A stretch of DNA of 64,000 nucleotides from Magicicada septendecula (GCA_034769895.1 CM068373.1:25382120-25446119); one strand, 5' to 3'; shown: positions 1 to 11,496, counted from the stretch's first letter. Translations and numbers: made by a program. Notes: generated by a model not told the origin, from the sequence alone.

Positions 1-276
1 AAAAAACAATGAAGCTCCATTTGCGTGTGAAATTCGTAATATTCATCCATGATTAATATCACGACAAATATGTCTTAATCTATTAAATGCACTTGCTACA
101 TCTGCATTATAATGTATTGACAAAAATAATCCAGTTAAAATTTGAACAACTAAGCATATTCCTAGCAGCGATCCATAATTTCATCAATATGATAAATTCG
201 TAGCTGCCGGTAAATCAATTAGTGAATTATTTATTATTTTAATTAGTGGGTGTATACGTCGAGTGATGCTTAACAT
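1..276 (-). pseudogene. cytb: cytochrome b, 5' part only (mitochondrial copy)
   Basis: The first 92 codons of cytochrome b, the central subunit of respiratory complex III in the inner mitochondrial membrane. The start is ATG at 276. The reading frame runs open to the window edge. The segment ends in the conserved N-terminal stretch with [11 protein letters not shown] and the ANGAS motif, so about a quarter of the gene is visible. It follows nad6 with a 3-base gap, as in other insects. TGA codons read as Trp. The rest would lie left of the window. Confidence 0.9.
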
Positions 277-279
277 TCG

Positions 280-768
280 TTAAAATTTTCTCCGTAAAGG
301 AGACAATTTAATTCTAATAATATTCACAACAACAATCAATGTAAATAGAAGATAAATAACTAACATAATAGTTATTATTCCTGACGGAAATATATATAAT
401 TTTTTAATTATAAATCTATCAAATAAATTATTCATTTCCAATAATTTATTAACTCTATCTATCTTAAATCTAATAGTATTTATAGTTATGATCAAAATTC
501 AAATAATTATGTTTAATATTAATAATTTTATTGAAAAATAAAATTTTTCATTTGAAGCAATTCTTGATATATACATAAATAAAATTAATATTCCTCCAAT
601 AAAAACAAGAAATAAGATATAAGAAAAAAAATAAGAATTTATATAAAATATACAAATAATTCTGGTTAGTATTGTTTGTATTAATAAAATAGATCCTATT
701 GATAATGGGTGCTTCATAAAAATAAAATTTATTGATAATAGAATTGTAATTGATATCATAATTTTCAT
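280..768 (-). pseudogene. nad6: NADH dehydrogenase subunit 6 (mitochondrial copy)
   Basis: A 162-residue, very hydrophobic complex I subunit. The frame starts ATG at 768 and stops TAA at 280-282. It is open throughout if the TGA at 496-498 is read as Trp; in the nuclear code that TGA splits it into two pieces. Length and position between tRNA-Pro and cytb match insect nad6, which is poorly conserved in sequence, so the identification leans on synteny as well as membrane-segment pattern. Confidence 0.85.
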
Positions 769-769
769 A

Positions 770-832
770 CAGAAGATAATTTAATAAAAATGTAAGCTTT
801 GGGTGCTTAAAATGATTCTTTACTCTCTTCTG
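770..832 (+). tRNA. trnP: tRNA-Pro (TGG), mitochondrial copy
   Basis: Acceptor arms CAGAAGA and TCTTCTG pair fully. The anticodon loop contains TGG. It lies between nad6 and tRNA-Thr on the strand opposite nad6, as in the ancestral insect order. Confidence 0.85.
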
Positions 833-834
833 AA

Positions 835-897
835 GTTTTAAAATTATTAATTTATCTTAGATTTACAAGATCTAAATTTTTTTTAAACTATTAAAAC
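835..897 (-). tRNA. trnT: tRNA-Thr (TGT), mitochondrial copy
   Basis: The acceptor arms GTTTTAA and TTAAAAC pair, and the anticodon TGT sits in a stem of TAGAT and ATCTA type. It lies next to nad4L as expected. Confidence 0.85.
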
Positions 898-899
898 GA

Positions 900-1195
900 A
901 TGAATCTGTCATTACCTTTATTGTATTTAATTATATTTATATCGGGCATTATCTCATTATGTTTAAATCGAAAACATATCATGATAAGTTTATTAAGATT
1001 AGAATTAATAATTTTAAGATTATTTTGTATATTTTCTGCATTTCTATCAATTGAATTAAATGATATATATATATATTAATAGTTTTGCTAACATTTAGTG
1101 TTTGTGAAGGAGTTGTAGGATTATCAAGATTGATTAATATGATTCGATCACATGGTAATGATCAACTATTATCAATATCTTTAAAAACATGTTAA
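900..1195 (+). pseudogene. nad4l: NADH dehydrogenase subunit 4L, frameshifted (mitochondrial copy)
   Basis: A small complex I membrane subunit. The frame opens at ATG 900 and ends TAA 1193-1195, sharing the conserved 7-base ATGTTAA overlap with nad4. Both ends look like nad4L: the N-terminal part has SLCLNRKH, and the C-terminal part has a CEGVVGLS motif. They are in different frames. The shift falls in an (AT)n run at about 1063-1078, which is either real decay or a sequencing slip in a dinucleotide repeat. Confidence 0.8.
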
Positions 1196-2490
1196 AATTA
1201 ATTTTATTTTCATTATTTTTAACTCCTTTATTATTTAACATATGGTTATTAAGAAATATACTAATTCTTTTAGTGCTATTTATCATCTTATTCTTCAGAA
1301 AAGATTTAATTATACTAAGATATAACATATATATAGATAATATTTCATATAGATTAATTATTCTTACAATTTGAATTACCTTCTTAATAATTAATTCTAG
1401 TCCTTTATATAAATATAATAATATAAACTTATTTTTGTTTATAGTGTTATTATTAATAACATTATTAATTTTATCATTTTGTTCATACAATATTATAATA
1501 TTTTATATCTTTTTTGAAACTAGTTTGATCCCTACCATAATTATTATCATAGGATGGGGGTATCAACCTGAACGAGTGAATGCTAGATATTATTTATTGT
1601 TTTATACTTTATTCGCATCTCTCCCCATATTAGTTTCAATTATATATATGTATAGAAATAATATAACTAATATTATAATGTTAATGAGATCAAATAATAG
1701 GTTTATTTACTTGGGGATAACATTAGCATTCATAATTAAGGTTCCGTTATTTATATGTCATTTTTGATTACCAAAAGCTCATGTCGAAGCACCTGTTTCT
1801 GGTTCTATAATTTTGGCTGGAATTCTTTTAAAATTAGGAACTTATGGCTTAATTCGTGTTATATATATTATACCAGTAATATTTATCAATTATAGATTCA
1901 TCTGGATTTCTATTTCATTAATAGGGGGAATTATGATTAGATTATCTTGTATAATGCAAATTGATATAAAATCTATAATTGCATACTCTTCTGTAGCTCA
2001 CATAAGATTAGTTATTGGAGGGATTATAACAATAAATATATGAGGTATAGTCGGAGCATATTTCATAATAATTGGACATGGTTTATGTTCATCTGCTTTA
2101 TTTTGCTTAGCAAATATTTCTTATGAACGTTCGGGAAGACGTAGAATCCTAATTAATAAAGGAATATTAAGATTTATGCCTTCAATAACTCTCATATGAT
2201 TTTTAATATCTTCTAGAAATATTTCATGTCCTCCAACAATTAGCCTAGCAGGAGAAATTATAATTTTAAATAGATTAATGTCTTGAAATCCATTGTGTAT
2301 AGTTTTCCTATCTTTTTCTTCATTTTTATCAGCTTGTTATAGTTTATATCTATACTCTCATACCCAGCATGGAATAATTTTCTCGGGTTGTTACTCTTTT
2401 AATTCTGGGAACGTACGTGAATTTTTTTTAATTATAATACATTGAATTCCATTAAATTTAATTATTTTGAAATTAACATTATTGATATAA
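1189..2490 (+). pseudogene. nad4: NADH dehydrogenase subunit 4 (mitochondrial copy)
   Basis: A proton-pumping membrane subunit of complex I, 433 codons. It starts with the ATG that overlaps nad4L and stops TAA at 2488-2490, immediately before tRNA-His. The whole frame is open with TGA as Trp (for example at 1372, 1765 and 2041). Family landmarks include the [17 protein letters not shown] motif near 1770-1805 and the Q-H-G near the C-terminus. The length is normal for insects. It is interrupted in the nuclear code, so not functional outside mitochondria. Confidence 0.92.
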
Positions 2491-2551
2491 TTCAATTAGT
2501 TTAAAATAAAACATTAAATTGTGGATTTAAAAATATAAATTTATATTGGAT
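2490..2551 (+). tRNA. trnH: tRNA-His (GTG), mitochondrial copy
   Basis: Acceptor arms ATTCAAT and ATTGGAT pair with one G-U. The anticodon GTG is in place. It overlaps the last base of the nad4 stop and lies between nad4 and nad5. Confidence 0.85.
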
Positions 2552-2552
2552 C

Positions 2553-4240
2553 ATTACTAAAAATAAACTTAATACATATATTTTCTTAATTTTATTGATT
2601 TTAAGATTAATAATATTAATTTTATCAATAAATATGATTATTTTTGATTATGCAATTATAATAGAATGACTGATTGTCACAATTAATTCATGTAATATTT
2701 ATATAACATTAATTTTTGATTTTATATCAACTTTATTTCTTTCAACTGTTATATTTATTTCATCAATGGTTATATTATATAGAGGTATATATATGATAAA
2801 TGATAAATATATTAATCGATTTATTTATATTATTATAATATTTGTAATGTCAATAGTATTATTAATTATTAGACCTAATATAGTAAGCATTCTCATTGGA
2901 TGAGATGGATTAGGATTAGTATCATATTGTTTTAGTTGTTTATTATCAAAATTTAAATTCTAGAAATGCTGGGATACTAACGGCATTAATAAATCGTATT
3001 GGAGATGTTATAATCCTTTTATTAATTGCATGAATGATAAATTTTGGATCTTGAAATTTTATATCTTTTATTAATAAGATAATAATGAGTCCAATAATTA
3101 TACTAGTTGTTATTGCAGGATTTACAAAAAGAGCTCAAATTCCTTTTTCTTCATGACTTCCAGCAGCTATGGCTGCTCCAACTCCAGTATCGGCCCTTGT
3201 TCACTCATCAACATTAGTTACTGCAGGAGTATATTTAATTATTCGATTCAGAAATTTAATTATATCATTCAATCTAATTCAAGTATTTTTAATGTTATCA
3301 TTACTAACAATAATTATATCAGGTCTAGCTGCAAATTTTGAATTTGACTTAAAAAAAATTATTGCATTATCAACTTTAAGACAATTAGGAATTATAATAT
3401 CAATTTTAATATTTGGTTATCCAATATTATCCTTTTTTCATCTTATTATTCATGCTTTATTTAAGGCGTCACTTTTTTTATGTGCTGGAGTATTGATTCA
3501 TAGATTAATGAATAATCAAGATATTCGCATAATGGGCTGTATAAGTTATAATATACCAATAACTAGAACATTCATAAATATTGCAAATTTGTCATTATGT
3601 GGGATACCCTTTATGAGAGGGTTTTATTCAAAAGATTTAATTATAGAAATAATATGCTCCAGAAATACTAACTTTTTAATTTTATTATTGATATATGTTG
3701 GAATTGGAATAACATCTTTCTATTCTGCCCGATTAACATATTTTTCAATAAGCATAAATTTTAGTTATTATAATTTTAATTCACAAAACGAGTCATTTAA
3801 TAGTATATTAAAGAGAATCATGGTTTTATCTATTTATTCAATTTTATCAGGGTCTATATTTAGATGAATCATATTTAATAATCCTGTAAGAATTATTCTC
3901 CCCATCGAGGGAAAACTAATAGCAATGGCTCTATCTTTTCTAGGGTTATTAATTGGATATGAAATATCCATGTTTTCATCCATAGTAAAAAAAATTACAA
4001 GAGAGTTCATAAATTCCATATGATTTTTAAAACAACCATCAACCTTTCATACTCAATTTCTTTTTTTTAAAAATTCACTTATATTTCAAAAATCAATTGA
4101 TTTGGGATGAGGAGAAAAAATTGGGCCCCAAGGCATGATTGAATTGATAAAATTAATTATAATATTTAATATTAATATAAGAAAAAATAATTTCAAGATT
4201 CAAATAATAACATTTATTGCTTGATTTCTAATTATGATAT
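2553..4240 (+). pseudogene. nad5: NADH dehydrogenase subunit 5, one frameshift (mitochondrial copy)
   Basis: The largest antiporter-like subunit of complex I. It starts at ATT 2553 right after tRNA-His and ends with an incomplete stop T at 4240 before tRNA-Phe. The region around 2885-2945 encodes the conserved WDGLGLVSY block, then shifts frame by an extra T in the TTTT run near 2931. From about 2945 to the end a single frame is open with TGA as Trp, including the AAMAAPTPVSALVHSSTLVTAGVYL block at 3165-3230. The shift would end the protein early even in the mitochondrial code, unless it is a homopolymer error. Confidence 0.88.
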
Positions 4241-4305
4241 ATTTAAATAGCTTAAACATTAGAGCATAATATTGAAGATATTAAGGTAATAAATATTTTT
4301 AAATA
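4240..4305 (+). tRNA. trnF: tRNA-Phe (GAA), mitochondrial copy
   Basis: TATTTAA and TTAAATA form the acceptor stem, and the anticodon loop carries GAA. It abuts nad5 and shares one base with tRNA-Glu on the other strand. Confidence 0.85.
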
Positions 4306-4364
4306 TTTACAAGGGTTTTCCTCTCTTTTCAAAGAAAATGAAATGTTTTATAAACTTTATAAAT
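4305..4364 (-). tRNA. trnE: tRNA-Glu (TTC), mitochondrial copy
   Basis: The acceptor arms ATTTATA and TGTAAAT pair with one G-U. The anticodon arm TTTCA/TGAAA encloses TTC. Confidence 0.8.
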
Positions 4365-4429
4365 AAGGAAAAAACGGAGTTTAACCGCTTTAAAAGCTAG
4401 TTAGCAGCTGCTTTTATTCTTATTTCCTT
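4365..4429 (-). tRNA. trnS1: tRNA-Ser1 (GCT), mitochondrial copy
   Basis: Acceptor arms AAGGAAA and TTTCCTT pair. The anticodon GCT is visible, and the D-arm looks reduced, as usual for arthropod tRNA-Ser(AGN). Confidence 0.8.
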
Positions 4430-4496
4430 TTAATTGGAAATTATATGTTCAATAACTTTATTAACAATAAAGTGCCTTATTTTTGGCTTCAATTAA
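4430..4496 (-). tRNA. trnN: tRNA-Asn (GTT), mitochondrial copy
   Basis: A perfect TTAATTG/CAATTAA acceptor stem, the conserved GAAGCCAAAAA start and a GTT anticodon. Confidence 0.85.
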
Positions 4497-4497
4497 T

Positions 4498-4560
4498 AAA
4501 CAAAGGAATAAAGATTCTTTTTTAGGTCGAAACTAAATGTATTTATTACTTCATTGCTTT
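4498..4560 (-). tRNA. trnR: tRNA-Arg (TCG), mitochondrial copy
   Basis: The anticodon arm TTTAGTTTCGACCTAAA is typical of insect tRNA-Arg. The acceptor stem pairs for six bases. Ends are approximate. Confidence 0.75.
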
Positions 4561-4561
4561 T

Positions 4562-4623
4562 AAGAATGGCTAATATGAGCACCTATTGATTGCAATCCAA
4601 TAATTATAATTAAATACATTCCC
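4562..4623 (-). tRNA. trnA: tRNA-Ala (TGC), mitochondrial copy
   Basis: Acceptor arms GGGAATG and CATTCTT pair with two G-U. The anticodon arm ATTGG/CAAT-type encloses TGC. It is adjacent to nad3 as expected. Confidence 0.8.
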
Positions 4624-4624
4624 A

Positions 4625-4948
4625 TTAAATTCAATTTAACATATTATTTTTTCATTCATGATATAAGCCTAATATTAAAAATAATAAAAATAACAATATC
4701 ACTAAATAAATTTCAATAATATTAATAGTTGTTATTACAATAACTATGGGTATAATAATCACTAATTCAACATCAAAAATAAGGAAGATAACTGCAATTA
4801 TAAAGAAATGTCTTGAAAAAGGAATTCGAGATGACTCAAAAGGATCAAATCCACACTCAAATGGAGATGATTTTTCACGATCAATTATTGATTTAGTTGA
4901 CACAAAATATAAAAGAGTTATTAAAGTAAATAAAATTAATAATATCAT
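4625..4948 (-). pseudogene. nad3: NADH dehydrogenase subunit 3 (mitochondrial copy)
   Basis: A complex I membrane subunit of 107 residues. It starts ATG at 4948 and stops TAA at 4625-4627. The conserved SPFECGFDP loop (quinone-site region) and the FDVELV motif are intact. TGA at about 4652 is Trp in the mitochondrial code. It sits between tRNA-Gly and tRNA-Ala, as in the ancestral order. Confidence 0.92.
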
Positions 4949-4976
4949 AATACAGTAACTTACAACATTGAAAATT

Positions 4977-5037
4977 ATTCTATTTAAAAATTAATCCTTT
5001 TAATTGGAAGTTAAATATACTTATATACTAATAGAAT
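4977..5037 (-). tRNA. trnG: tRNA-Gly (TCC), mitochondrial copy
   Basis: ATTCTAT and ATAGAAT form the acceptor stem, and the TCC anticodon is present. It lies between cox3 and nad3, followed by an unusually long 28-base spacer before nad3. Confidence 0.85.
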
Positions 5038-5039
5038 AT

Positions 5040-5819
5040 TTATCTACCCCATCAGTAAATTGATATATATAAAAATAGTCAAACAATATCAACAAAATGT
5101 CAATACCAAGCAGCTGCTTCAAAACCAAAATGATGAGTTCTAGAGAAATGAAATTTCAATTGACGTAATAAACAAATTATAATGAACGTTCTTCCAATAA
5201 TAACATGAATCCCATGAAACCCTGTTGATACAAAAAATGTTGATCCGTATACAGAATCTGAAATACAAAACGATGATTCAAAATATTCATATACCTGAAG
5301 AATAGTAAAATATATACCTAATATTAAAGTTAATAAAATACCATAAACAGATTCATTATATTTACTTTCTATTATGGAATGATGAGCTCACGTAATTGTT
5401 ACTCCAGAACACAATAAAATTATAGTATTTAATAGAGGAATTTGTATTGGGTTAAAAGGCATAATTCCAGAAGGAGGTCAATTTATACCAATTTCTATAA
5501 CAGGTCTTAATCTTCTATGAAAAAATCCCCAAAAGAAAGAAATAAAAAAGAAAATTTCTGACACAATAAATAAAATTATTCCTAATTTTAGACCTCTCAC
5601 TACAACTATTGTGTGAAATCCTATAAACGTCCCTTCACGCGAAATGTCACGTCATCATTGAATTATAGTTAAAATTAAAATTAAAAATCCAAAAGATAAT
5701 AAAATAAAATTTTGTATATGAAATATTATTACTATACCAGAAACAAAAGTTAGAGCCCCAATTGACCCCGTTAGAGGTCATGGTCTACAGTCAACTAAAT
5801 GATACGGATCATTATTCAT
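5040..5819 (-). pseudogene. cox3: cytochrome c oxidase subunit 3 (mitochondrial copy)
   Basis: The third core subunit of complex IV, 259 residues, fully open from ATG 5819 to TAA 5040-5042 with TGA as Trp. Typical features are the N-terminal HLVDCSPWP stretch, the [11 protein letters not shown] block, and the [20 protein letters not shown]-terminal block. The start codon overlaps the atp6 stop by one base, as in most insects. Confidence 0.94.
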
Positions 5820-6484
5820 TAAGATACTTCTCTATAATACAGAGTTCTTAAAACTGTAAAAACATAAGATTGAATTATACAAACTGCTGATTCAAATAAT
5901 ATCAATAATATCTGAATTAAAATAATTAGATTTATATAAATTTCTAAATTAGTTGATCTATTTCCTAATAATGTTATTAGTAAATGACCAGCAATCATAT
6001 TTGCTGTTAGACGAACAGCCAAGGACCCTGGTCGAATTAAATTTCTGACAGTTTCAATACATACCATGAAAGGTATTAAAATTATTGGAGTTCCTATTGG
6101 AACTAAATGACAAAACATATGATTTGTATTGTTAACAAATCCAAATAAAATAAAAGTCAATCAAAGAGGAAGAGCTAAACTAAGAGAAAATACTAGATGT
6201 CTTGATCTAGTGAAAATATATGGAAACAATCCAAGAAAGTTATTGAATAGAATAAAAATAAATAAAGAACAAAATAATAATGATCTACCAAAAGATCCTG
6301 AACTTATTAATAAATTTAATTCAAAACTTATTGTATTTAAAACTTTATTTATAAAAATTATATAACGACTAGGAATATATCATAACCCTATAGGCATGAA
6401 TAATAATAAAATTAAAGAACTTAATCAATTTAATGAAAATAACCCTGTTGATGGATCAAAAGTTGAAAATAAATTTGTTATCAT
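5819..6484 (-). pseudogene. atp6: ATP synthase subunit a (mitochondrial copy)
   Basis: The proton-channel subunit a of F0, 221 residues, open from ATG 6484 to TAA 5819-5821. The conserved arginine helix ([16 protein letters not shown]) is present near the C-terminal half. It overlaps atp8 by 7 bases and cox3 by 1 base, the usual insect arrangement. It has no frameshift. Confidence 0.93.
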
Positions 6485-6593
6485 AATCAGTTATATAAAT
6501 TATTAAAATTATTAGTCAAATTTATCTTTGGAATTTTCATAATAAAAAAAAGAAAAACAAAAAACATCAATTTATTGGAGATATTTGTGGGAT
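6478..6593 (-). pseudogene. atp8: ATP synthase subunit 8, shortened and frameshifted (mitochondrial copy)
   Basis: A small membrane subunit of F0. The N-terminus (IPQMSPMNW) begins at ATC 6593 directly after tRNA-Asp, and the C-terminus ends NWLW with a TAA at 6478-6480. The two ends are in different frames; the shift lies in the T run at about 6541-6551. The gene is only 116 bases, against roughly 150-160 usually seen in insects. Some internal sequence therefore seems missing, or this lineage has a very short protein. Confidence 0.75.
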
Positions 6594-6594
6594 A

Positions 6595-6659
6595 GAAAAA
6601 TACCATTCTTAGTTTCTTGAATCTGACAGATTGATGTTTTTATAATAAACTAACTTTTC
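6595..6659 (-). tRNA. trnD: tRNA-Asp (GTC), mitochondrial copy
   Basis: Acceptor arms GAAAAGT and ATTTTTC pair with one G-U, and a GTC anticodon is in place. The anticodon stem is weak. Confidence 0.75.
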
Positions 6660-6661
6660 AT

Positions 6662-6730
6662 CATTAAAAGCAGTCGTTAGTTACTATAAATTGGTTTAAA
6701 AGACCATCACTTACTTTCAGTCACTTAATG
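6662..6730 (-). tRNA. trnK: tRNA-Lys (CTT), mitochondrial copy
   Basis: CATTAAG start, the conserved TGACTGAAAG D-arm and a CTT anticodon within TGGTCTTTTAAACCA. It abuts cox2. Confidence 0.88.
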
Positions 6731-7409
6731 AATAGCTTATTAATCAATTAATAAAACAATTTATATCAACTCTTTCAATAACAATAGGTATAAATCTATG
6801 ATTTGCTCCACAAATTTCAGAACATTGACCAAATGATATACCAGGTCGATTAATAAATATTCTTGCTTGCTTTAATCGACCAGGCACGGCATCCACTTTA
6901 ATTCTCATAGATGGTATAGCTCATGAATGAATAACATCAAATGATGAAATCAATAATCGAATTTGAGTACTAAAAGGTAAAATCGTTCGATTATCTACTT
7001 CTAATAAACGGAATTCTCTAATTAATATATCATTTTGAGATTTTATATAAGAATCAAATTCAATATTTAGAAAATCTGAATATTCGTATGATCAATATCA
7101 TTGATGACCAATAATTTTTAAAGTTATTAAAGGTTTATTAATTTCATCCAATAAGTATAATAATCGTAAGGATGGGAATGCAATAAAAATTAATGTTAAG
7201 GCTGGTAGAAGTGTTCAAAAAAATTCAATTAACTGTCCTTCTAATAAAAGTCGATTAACAATATTATTAAATATGATAACTGTTATTATATAAGTAACAA
7301 TTGAAGTGATAATAATTAAAATAGTTAAAGTATGATCATGAAAAAGTATTAACTGTTCTATTAATGGTGATATAGCGTCCTGCATATTAATATAAGATCA
7401 ATTAGAAAT
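6731..7409 (-). pseudogene. cox2: cytochrome c oxidase subunit 2 (mitochondrial copy)
   Basis: The CuA-bearing subunit of complex IV, about 226 residues. It starts at ATT 7409 and ends with an incomplete stop T at 6731 before tRNA-Lys. The frame is open throughout with TGA as Trp. The CuA site is intact: a [12 protein letters not shown] cysteine motif followed by NHSFMPM. The aromatic QWYWSYEYSDF segment is also intact. Confidence 0.94.
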
Positions 7410-7410
7410 T

Positions 7411-7466
7411 TCTAACAAAAGTTATTTATATATGAATCTTAAATTCATCGCACTTCATCTGCCATA

Positions 7467-7471
<5 letters not shown>
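7411..7471 (-). tRNA. trnL2: tRNA-Leu2 (TAA), mitochondrial copy
   Basis: TCTAATATGGCAGA start typical of insect tRNA-Leu(UUR); acceptor arms TCTAATA and TGTTAGA pair; anticodon TAA. It overlaps the cox1 stop. Confidence 0.88.
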
Positions 7472-8999
<1,528 letters not shown>

Positions 9000-9023
9000 A
9001 ACTAATCATTGATTTATTCCCAA

Positions 9024-9084
9024 TTGAGATGACTGAATTAGGTAATAAACTGTAAATTTATTTATGGATATGCTTTCCTCTCAA
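9024..9084 (+). tRNA. trnY: tRNA-Tyr (GTA), mitochondrial copy
   Basis: Acceptor arms TTGAGAT and CTCTCAA pair, apart from the last position, and the anticodon is GTA. It lies upstream of cox1 on the other strand. A 50-base non-coding spacer follows before tRNA-Cys. Confidence 0.8.
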
Positions 9085-9134
9085 TAATCTAATCTAATAT
9101 TTCTTCCCTATTCTCTTATTTTTTTCTTCAATCT

Positions 9135-9198
9135 AGTCTTATATTTAATAATAATATTAAATTGCAAATTTAAAGGTGATTAAAATAAATCTAAGGCT
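9135..9198 (+). tRNA. trnC: tRNA-Cys (GCA), mitochondrial copy
   Basis: AGTCTTA and TAAGGCT form the acceptor stem, with anticodon GCA. Its 3' end overlaps tRNA-Trp on the other strand, as in most insects. Confidence 0.85.
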
Positions 9199-9255
9199 TA
9201 CAAGAAATTATATTTTTAACTTTGAAGGATAATAGTTTTATTAACTTAAAACCTT
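9193..9255 (-). tRNA. trnW: tRNA-Trp (TCA), mitochondrial copy
   Basis: The AAGGTTTTAAGTTAA start, the TCA anticodon within CCTTCAAAG, and the AAGCCTT end match insect tRNA-Trp. TCA reads UGA, consistent with the code used in the neighbouring genes. Confidence 0.88.
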
Positions 9256-9256
9256 A

Positions 9257-10228
9257 CTAATTCATAACATTAAATAAGGTTACAACTATAAATCCAATCA
9301 ATAAAGAATTTACTATAAATAATGTATTATTTAATCTAAAAGTTGACAACTTTAAAGATATATTGTTTATCATTAACCCTGTCATTACAACTCGCAAATA
9401 ATAAAATAACACTAATAAAGCAGTTATTACTAAAATTAAACATAAAAAATACATTTTATTAACCAAAAGACAATAAATTATCATAAATTTTGGGAAAAAC
9501 CCTAAAAATGGTGGTAATCCACCTATTGACATAAAAATAATTATTAACATTAATGATTTAACCCTATTGTTAAACAAAATAAAAATTTGATTTAAATAAT
9601 TTATATTATTTATTCAAAACAGATAACAAGTCAAAAATAAAGAGAGGGAATAAATTAAAAAATATACCAGCCATATATAATTTATTAATATAACCCCTCT
9701 AAAAATTCAACTTAAATTGTAAATTGATGAATATGCTAAAATTTTTCGAATTGATGAATAACACAGTCCCCCTAATGAGCCTCAAATACATGATAAAACA
9801 ATAAATAAAATCAATCTTATATCTAAATAACTCAATAAAATAATGGGAATAATCCTCTGAACGGTTATAATTAAAAAAGACACTAGTCAAGACAACCCAT
9901 CAATTACTGAAACATATCAATAATGGAATGGAGGAGATCCAATTTTAATTATTAAACTAATTATAATAAAATATTTTACTTGAAATAATATTCCTAAAAT
10001 AACAACAAACAGGAATAATAGTCTTGAATCCATTCTCTGAATAATAAAATATTTAATTATTGACTCAGATGAGTAAACTCTCATTTTATTTATTATAAAA
10101 GGCAAAAATGATACCATATTTATTTCGACTCCTATTCAACAACCCAGCCAATTGTTTGAACAAATCACCAATATAATACCAAAAAATAAGAATGCCACAA
10201 ATACTATATAAGAGGATTTTTTTTTAAT
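9257..10228 (-). pseudogene. nad2: NADH dehydrogenase subunit 2 (mitochondrial copy)
   Basis: A complex I antiporter-like subunit, 323 residues, from ATT 10228 to TAG 9257-9259. The frame is open with TGA as Trp. Recognisable blocks are the KIGSPPFHYW stretch and the SIGGLPPFLGFFPK stretch typical of nad2. The N-terminus has a run of lysines from an A9 tract. It lies between tRNA-Met and tRNA-Trp as expected. Confidence 0.92.
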
Positions 10229-10230
10229 TA

Positions 10231-10293
10231 AAAAGAGGATAATTTTCCATAAATGAGGTATGAACCCATTAGCTTAATTTTAGCTTATCTTTT
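10231..10293 (-). tRNA. trnM: tRNA-Met (CAT), mitochondrial copy
   Basis: AAAAGAT and CTCTTTT acceptor arms (one mismatch), the AAGCTAATGGGTTCATACCC core and a CAT anticodon. Confidence 0.88.
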
Positions 10294-10294
10294 A

Positions 10295-10359
10295 TATGTT
10301 GTAGTTTATGAAGAACATTAATTTTTGATATTAAAAGACAGTTTAATTCTGTTAACATA
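10295..10359 (+). tRNA. trnQ: tRNA-Gln (TTG), mitochondrial copy
   Basis: TATGTTG and TAACATA acceptor arms, and a TTTTTGATA anticodon loop with TTG. Opposite strand to Met and Ile, as in the ancestral order. Confidence 0.87.
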
Positions 10360-10424
10360 ATAAGAGTAAAATATTACATAATTTATTCTATCAAAATAAC
10401 CCTTTTTCACTCAGGCATCTTATT
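10359..10424 (-). tRNA. trnI: tRNA-Ile (GAT), mitochondrial copy
   Basis: AATAAGA and TCTTATT acceptor arms, the GCCTGA D-arm start and a TTGATAG anticodon loop. It is the last certain mitochondrial gene before the AT-rich region. Confidence 0.88.
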
Positions 10425-10990
10425 TTTTTATTTTTTTTTTTTTATATATGGCTTATAATATCTGGTGTACGGTTTATTATACAATAGACTTACAGCCAAT
10501 ACTAGATTCGCAACTTTATATACTCTTTCCTTCATTTTTTCCTACTTCTATTTATTGATTAAAATAAAATTACGGAACTGAATAACTAGTAACAGTTAAA
10601 GAGTTAGCTAAAATACAATAATTACATCAATTTTTGTACACCCACATTTTGCAAATCCGGTTCATAAAATATATGCTTACAGTATGTTTATAGTTAAATT
10701 AAAAATATTAATGTTAATACTACTGTATTACCATATTTATATATTCATATATAATAAATATATATACATATGTATATAAGTTATATATATATATATATAT
10801 ATAATAGTATGTTTTTCTTTTTTTTTTTTATTGAAGTATAAAAAAAAAGAAAAACATACTATTATTATTATAAATATTTATATATAAATATATATTAATA
10901 TATTATTTATATATAAATATATATATATATTACTATATATATATACTACTATATATACATATATATATATATACACATATATATATATAT
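10425..10990. other. AT-rich region after tRNA-Ile, possible mitochondrial control-region remnant
   Basis: In insects the control region follows tRNA-Ile, and this stretch begins with a long T run, then (AT)n and (ATAT)-type tracts. It contains a strong hairpin at about 10802-10865, with stem arms of about 24 bases built on AATAGTATGTTTTTC. No ORF is credible. The junction to nuclear DNA must lie here or just right of it. I cannot place it exactly, and part of this could already be nuclear microsatellite. Confidence 0.45.
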
Positions 10991-11156
10991 CTTCTCGTTT
11001 ATTTCAAGTTTATTTCAAATAAATGTTAGCATCTATTTTCTAGTATAAGAAAGTATTCACTATAGCTTCTATAAAGTTTCAGTGAATGTACAATAAATAT
11101 GTGACGAACATTGTTGGCGATAAGATCTAATCGGAACCGTGAAAGATCATTTTCAG

Positions 11157-11400
11157 TTAAATTAAACATATAGCAAATACCTTAATAAACCATAACTCTT
11201 CACTGCTCACAGTATGTGGTGAGCAGGTACTTCCCACTACTGTGAATGCATTGAACATCGTAAACTTTAATAATGGGAATGAAGATATTATTATTATTAT
11301 TGTTATTATTATTATTCCAAAGGTTTTTGAAAAATATATAAACACTTGGTACGTTTCAGAGTTTTTTATTTAACTCTGACAGCTATTTCGACTTACTTAA
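11157..11400. other. nuclear spacer with a short ATT repeat
   Basis: Non-coding. It holds an (ATT)n run at about 11290-11315 and leads into the hammerhead-like repeat. No gene is visible. Confidence 0.4.
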
Positions 11401-11417
11401 GCCATTGTCAAAGATTT
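11373..11417 (-). ncRNA. hammerhead-like motif, degenerate
   Basis: On the minus strand the order is a degenerate core (TTGACAA in place of CTGANGA), a stem-loop, then GAAA. An AGCTGT-type palindromic stem III and AGAG follow; AGAG could pair with an upstream CTCT. A closely related copy lies at 19491-19533. The core is mutated at C3 and G8, so I expect no activity. Confidence 0.4.
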
Positions 11418-11496
11418 AAACATAATTAATTCGGTCCAAGTCACTGTATGATAATGATATAAGTTACCTTATAATTTCCGTCAAGTGACGTCTAGC

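Noticed and set aside
1134-1490. Minus-strand 118-residue ORF opposite nad4
   Set aside because: A shadow of the mitochondrial nad4/nad4L genes in an AT-rich frame.
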